Below, in pieces: positions 34,414-36,011 of a DNA stretch of 36,011 nt. The DNA is from Candidatus Poribacteria bacterium (lineage in GTDB: Bacteria; Poribacteria; WGA-4E; GCA-2687025). Made by a program: the position numbers and the translations under genes. A model generated the notes under the pieces. That model made no database searches. It was not told the DNA's origin and was given only the letters and a program-made list of their open reading frames with translations. Position 1 is the stretch's first letter; every line of letters begins with the position of its first letter. The stretch covers positions 1 through 36,011 of the forward strand of contig BPJZ01000024.1 of assembly GCA_026004875.1 (NCBI GenBank), given 5' to 3'.

Positions 34414-35208
34414 CCCATCAGGTTGGCGTGCCAGCCGGCCAGAAACCCCCCGTCTACGGTGATCACCTGTCCGGTAATGTACCGGGCGGCGTCGGAGGCC
34501 AGGAAGACGGCCACGCCGGAGAGGTCCTCCCCTTCGCCGGTGCGGCCTAAGGGCATTCGTTCCAGGACCGCCTGCTTCCAGCCGGGCTTGCGGAACAGCA
34601 CTCGGTTCAGGTCCGTCTCGTACCAACCGGGGGCGATGACGTTCACGGTGATATTATGGGGTCCCCCACTCCACGGCCAGGGTTTTGGCGATGGCGACAA
34701 CCCCCATTTTCGTCGCGCCGTAGGGGGCGATCGTCGCGATTCCGATCGAGCTGGTCAGCGAGCCGACGTTGATGATCCGCCCGTACTTGCGGGGGATCAT
34801 CAGCTTCCCCGCCTCTTGGCAGCAGAAGAAGGTCCCCTTGAGGTTGGTGTTGAGGATGGCGTCCCACTCCGCCTCGGTGTACTCGGTGGCCGGCTTTCGG
34901 ATGTTAATCCCCGCGGCATTGATCAGGATGTCCAGCTTGCCCTCGTAGAGGTTGGCCACCTGGCGGAACAGCTCCCGAATGCTGTTGACGTCGGAGACGT
35001 CGGCAGGGATCCCTTCAGCGCTGAGCCCCTGCGACCGGAACTCGGCGACGGCGGCCTCCAGCGTCTCCCGGCTCCGCCCGACCAACACGACATCGGCGCC
35101 GGCGCGGGCCAGCCCCAACGCCATCGCCTTCCCCAGTCCCCGGCTTCCACCGGTCACGACAGCGGTTCTTCCGCTCAGATCGAAGCGAGACAGGTCCGAC
35201 TGCTTCAC
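34410..35208 (-). CDS. Short-chain dehydrogenase/reductase, one frameshift
   Basis: A classical SDR: AVVTGGSRGLGKAMALGLA (cofactor glycine motif), ADVSDVNSIRELF, ILINAAGINIRKPATE, IINVGSLTSSIG (catalytic Ser), YGATKMGVVAIAK (catalytic Tyr and Lys) and, after the break, NITVNVIAPGWYETDLN and ITGQVITVDGGFLAGW. The C5 run at 34663-34667 is one base too long; correcting it joins EWGPHNITV and gives a 265-residue protein. The closest named relatives are likely FabG or gluconate 5-dehydrogenase-like enzymes; substrate unknown. GTG 35208 has GGAGAGG 9 bp upstream and is preferred, with ATG 35226 as the alternative. It follows the unknown right-edge gene closely on the same strand. Confidence 0.9.
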
Positions 35209-35224
35209 GCGATCCGTCCTCTCC
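35206..35224 (-). promoter_or_regulatory. Ribosome site supporting the GTG start of the SDR
   Basis: On the minus strand GGAGAGG (35218-35224) stands 9 bp before GTG 35208. The alternative ATG 35226 has GAAGG directly against it, which is too close to serve. Confidence 0.45.
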
Positions 35225-35239
35225 ATCCTTCGAGTAGCC

Positions 35240-36011
35240 TCATTGCCCAACGGTCGGAAGGGAGTACCGTTCCAAGATAAAAGCTCGAAGCGTGAACGCG
35301 GGCGGAGGCCCAAGGTCCACAAACTCGTATTCGTAGCGAACGACCCCCACGCCGGGGGCAACCCAGTAGCGGGCCGTCGGTAGGCCACGCTGGGGAACGC
35401 CGTCCCCATCGGTGTCTTCCAGCGAGGGGACGATCAGCTCCCCCGTCTCCGGATCGCTTTGAAGGCCGGTAACCCACTCGTCCACGACAAAGGCCGGGCC
35501 GCTGTACGCGGGGGTCTCGACGTTCTCCTGCCCGACAACCCACCGCTCCGCACGGATAGGAGGCTGCACTCCCAACGTTGGCCCGCGACTGATTGCGCTC
35601 CGCGTCTGAAAAACCACCCAGCGCCGACCCCACCCGCAACGGGAACTCCCAGAACCGGCGGGGCGGAACGTGCTCCTGAAAGTGAAGCTGACCGGCGGCC
35701 AACCCCTCCGAAGCAGTCTCAAAATAGGCCGCCGTCGTGTCCGCTGAAAACTCGTCGTACCGCACCGGCTCCCCTTCCACGCGCACCTGGTCGGGATTGG
35801 AGGTGAAATGCCCGTACACCGCCGCAACCGGAAACGGTTCCACCGCGGCCGCTTTGACTCCGCCCACAAACAGGGCTCGAACGTAGACCCCCGGCGCGCG
35901 TGAGAGCGCCGTCAACCGGAGATGCAGCCCGTTGGCGGCATAGTAGTCGCTCGGCGGAGGCGGCTCGCTCCGAAGGGGAGTTCCGCTGGCGTCCAGGCGC
36001 GCGTAGGAAAA
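35240..36011 (-). CDS. Unknown protein, 5' end beyond window, one frameshift
   Basis: About 256 C-terminal residues are visible. The reading begins SYARLDASGTPLRSEPPPPSDYYAANG, split here by the edge, and continues with VYGHFTSNPDQVRVEGEPVRYDEF. Near 35591 one extra base shifts the frame; after correction it reads ERNSRGPTLGVQPPIRAERWVVG. The end has LEDTDGDGVPQRG, a calcium-loop-like DxDxDG, and YWVAPGVGVVRYEYEF. This last pattern is seen in several secreted or lipid-anchored beta-rich proteins, so an exported protein is plausible. No family is assigned. It stops 13 bp or more before the SDR start, suggesting one transcript. Confidence 0.6.

Overview
This is a GC-rich bacterial window with densely packed genes: many neighbours overlap by ATGA, TGATG or TAATG junctions. 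It encodes an aerobic electron-transport chain of the alternative complex III (ACIII) / caa3-oxidase type beside a corrinoid-dependent methyl-transfer operon of a kind better known from anaerobes. No rRNA, tRNA, CRISPR array, IS element or phage gene was seen. The phylum cannot be fixed from the sequence. The act-SCO-cox gene order and the A2-type oxidase recall ACIII-bearing lineages such as Rhodothermus and its relatives, but that is only a resemblance.

Layout. (1) 9468 to <1, minus strand: a methyl-transfer operon of nine genes. In transcription order these are a corrinoid protein, a [2Fe-2S]/ASKHA corrinoid activator, a DUF1638 protein, three uroporphyrinogen-decarboxylase (URO-D)-fold methyltransferases, a homocysteine S-methyltransferase domain protein, an MtaB-like methanol:corrinoid methyltransferase, and a fourth URO-D-fold protein cut by the window edge. 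(2) 9724-16722, plus strand: a signalling cluster with a membrane-anchored DUF2802 protein, a 1255-residue VWA-TM-FHA-acidic-repeat-degenerate-GGDEF protein, a REC plus degenerate-GGDEF response regulator, and an NtrC-type sigma54 activator. (3) 29651 to 16700, minus strand: ActA-B-C-D-E-F, a small membrane-anchored protein, a SCO copper chaperone, oxidase subunits II (with fused cytochrome c), I, III and IV, and finally a small lipoprotein gene. A good sigma70-type promoter lies at 29741-29769. (4) 29975-31710, plus: a membrane protein and a BatA-like VWA protein. (5) 31965-31714, minus: an 83-residue orphan. (6) 32152-34413, plus: a protein built of about eleven 22-residue beta-type repeats, overlapping a DegT/DnrJ/EryC1/StrS aminotransferase. 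(7) 36011 to 34410, minus: the C-terminal part of an unknown protein, then a short-chain dehydrogenase.

How the genes work together. In block 1 the methyltransferases would load methyl groups onto the corrinoid protein. The homocysteine domain protein would remove them to make methionine, and the ASKHA protein would rescue oxidised cobalt: in effect a split methionine synthase with alternative methyl donors. In block 3 menaquinol would be oxidised by ACIII and electrons passed to the caa3 oxidase through its own cytochrome c domain.

Caution on sequence quality. Seven genes (mtaB, the homocysteine methyltransferase, actB, batA-like, the repeat protein, the SDR and the right-edge gene) have interrupted frames. 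Every interruption I resolved is explained by one extra base, mostly in a short homopolymer. I count about 31 such sites, and removing them restores complete proteins of sensible length, so I treat these as sequencing or assembly insertions rather than pseudogenes.
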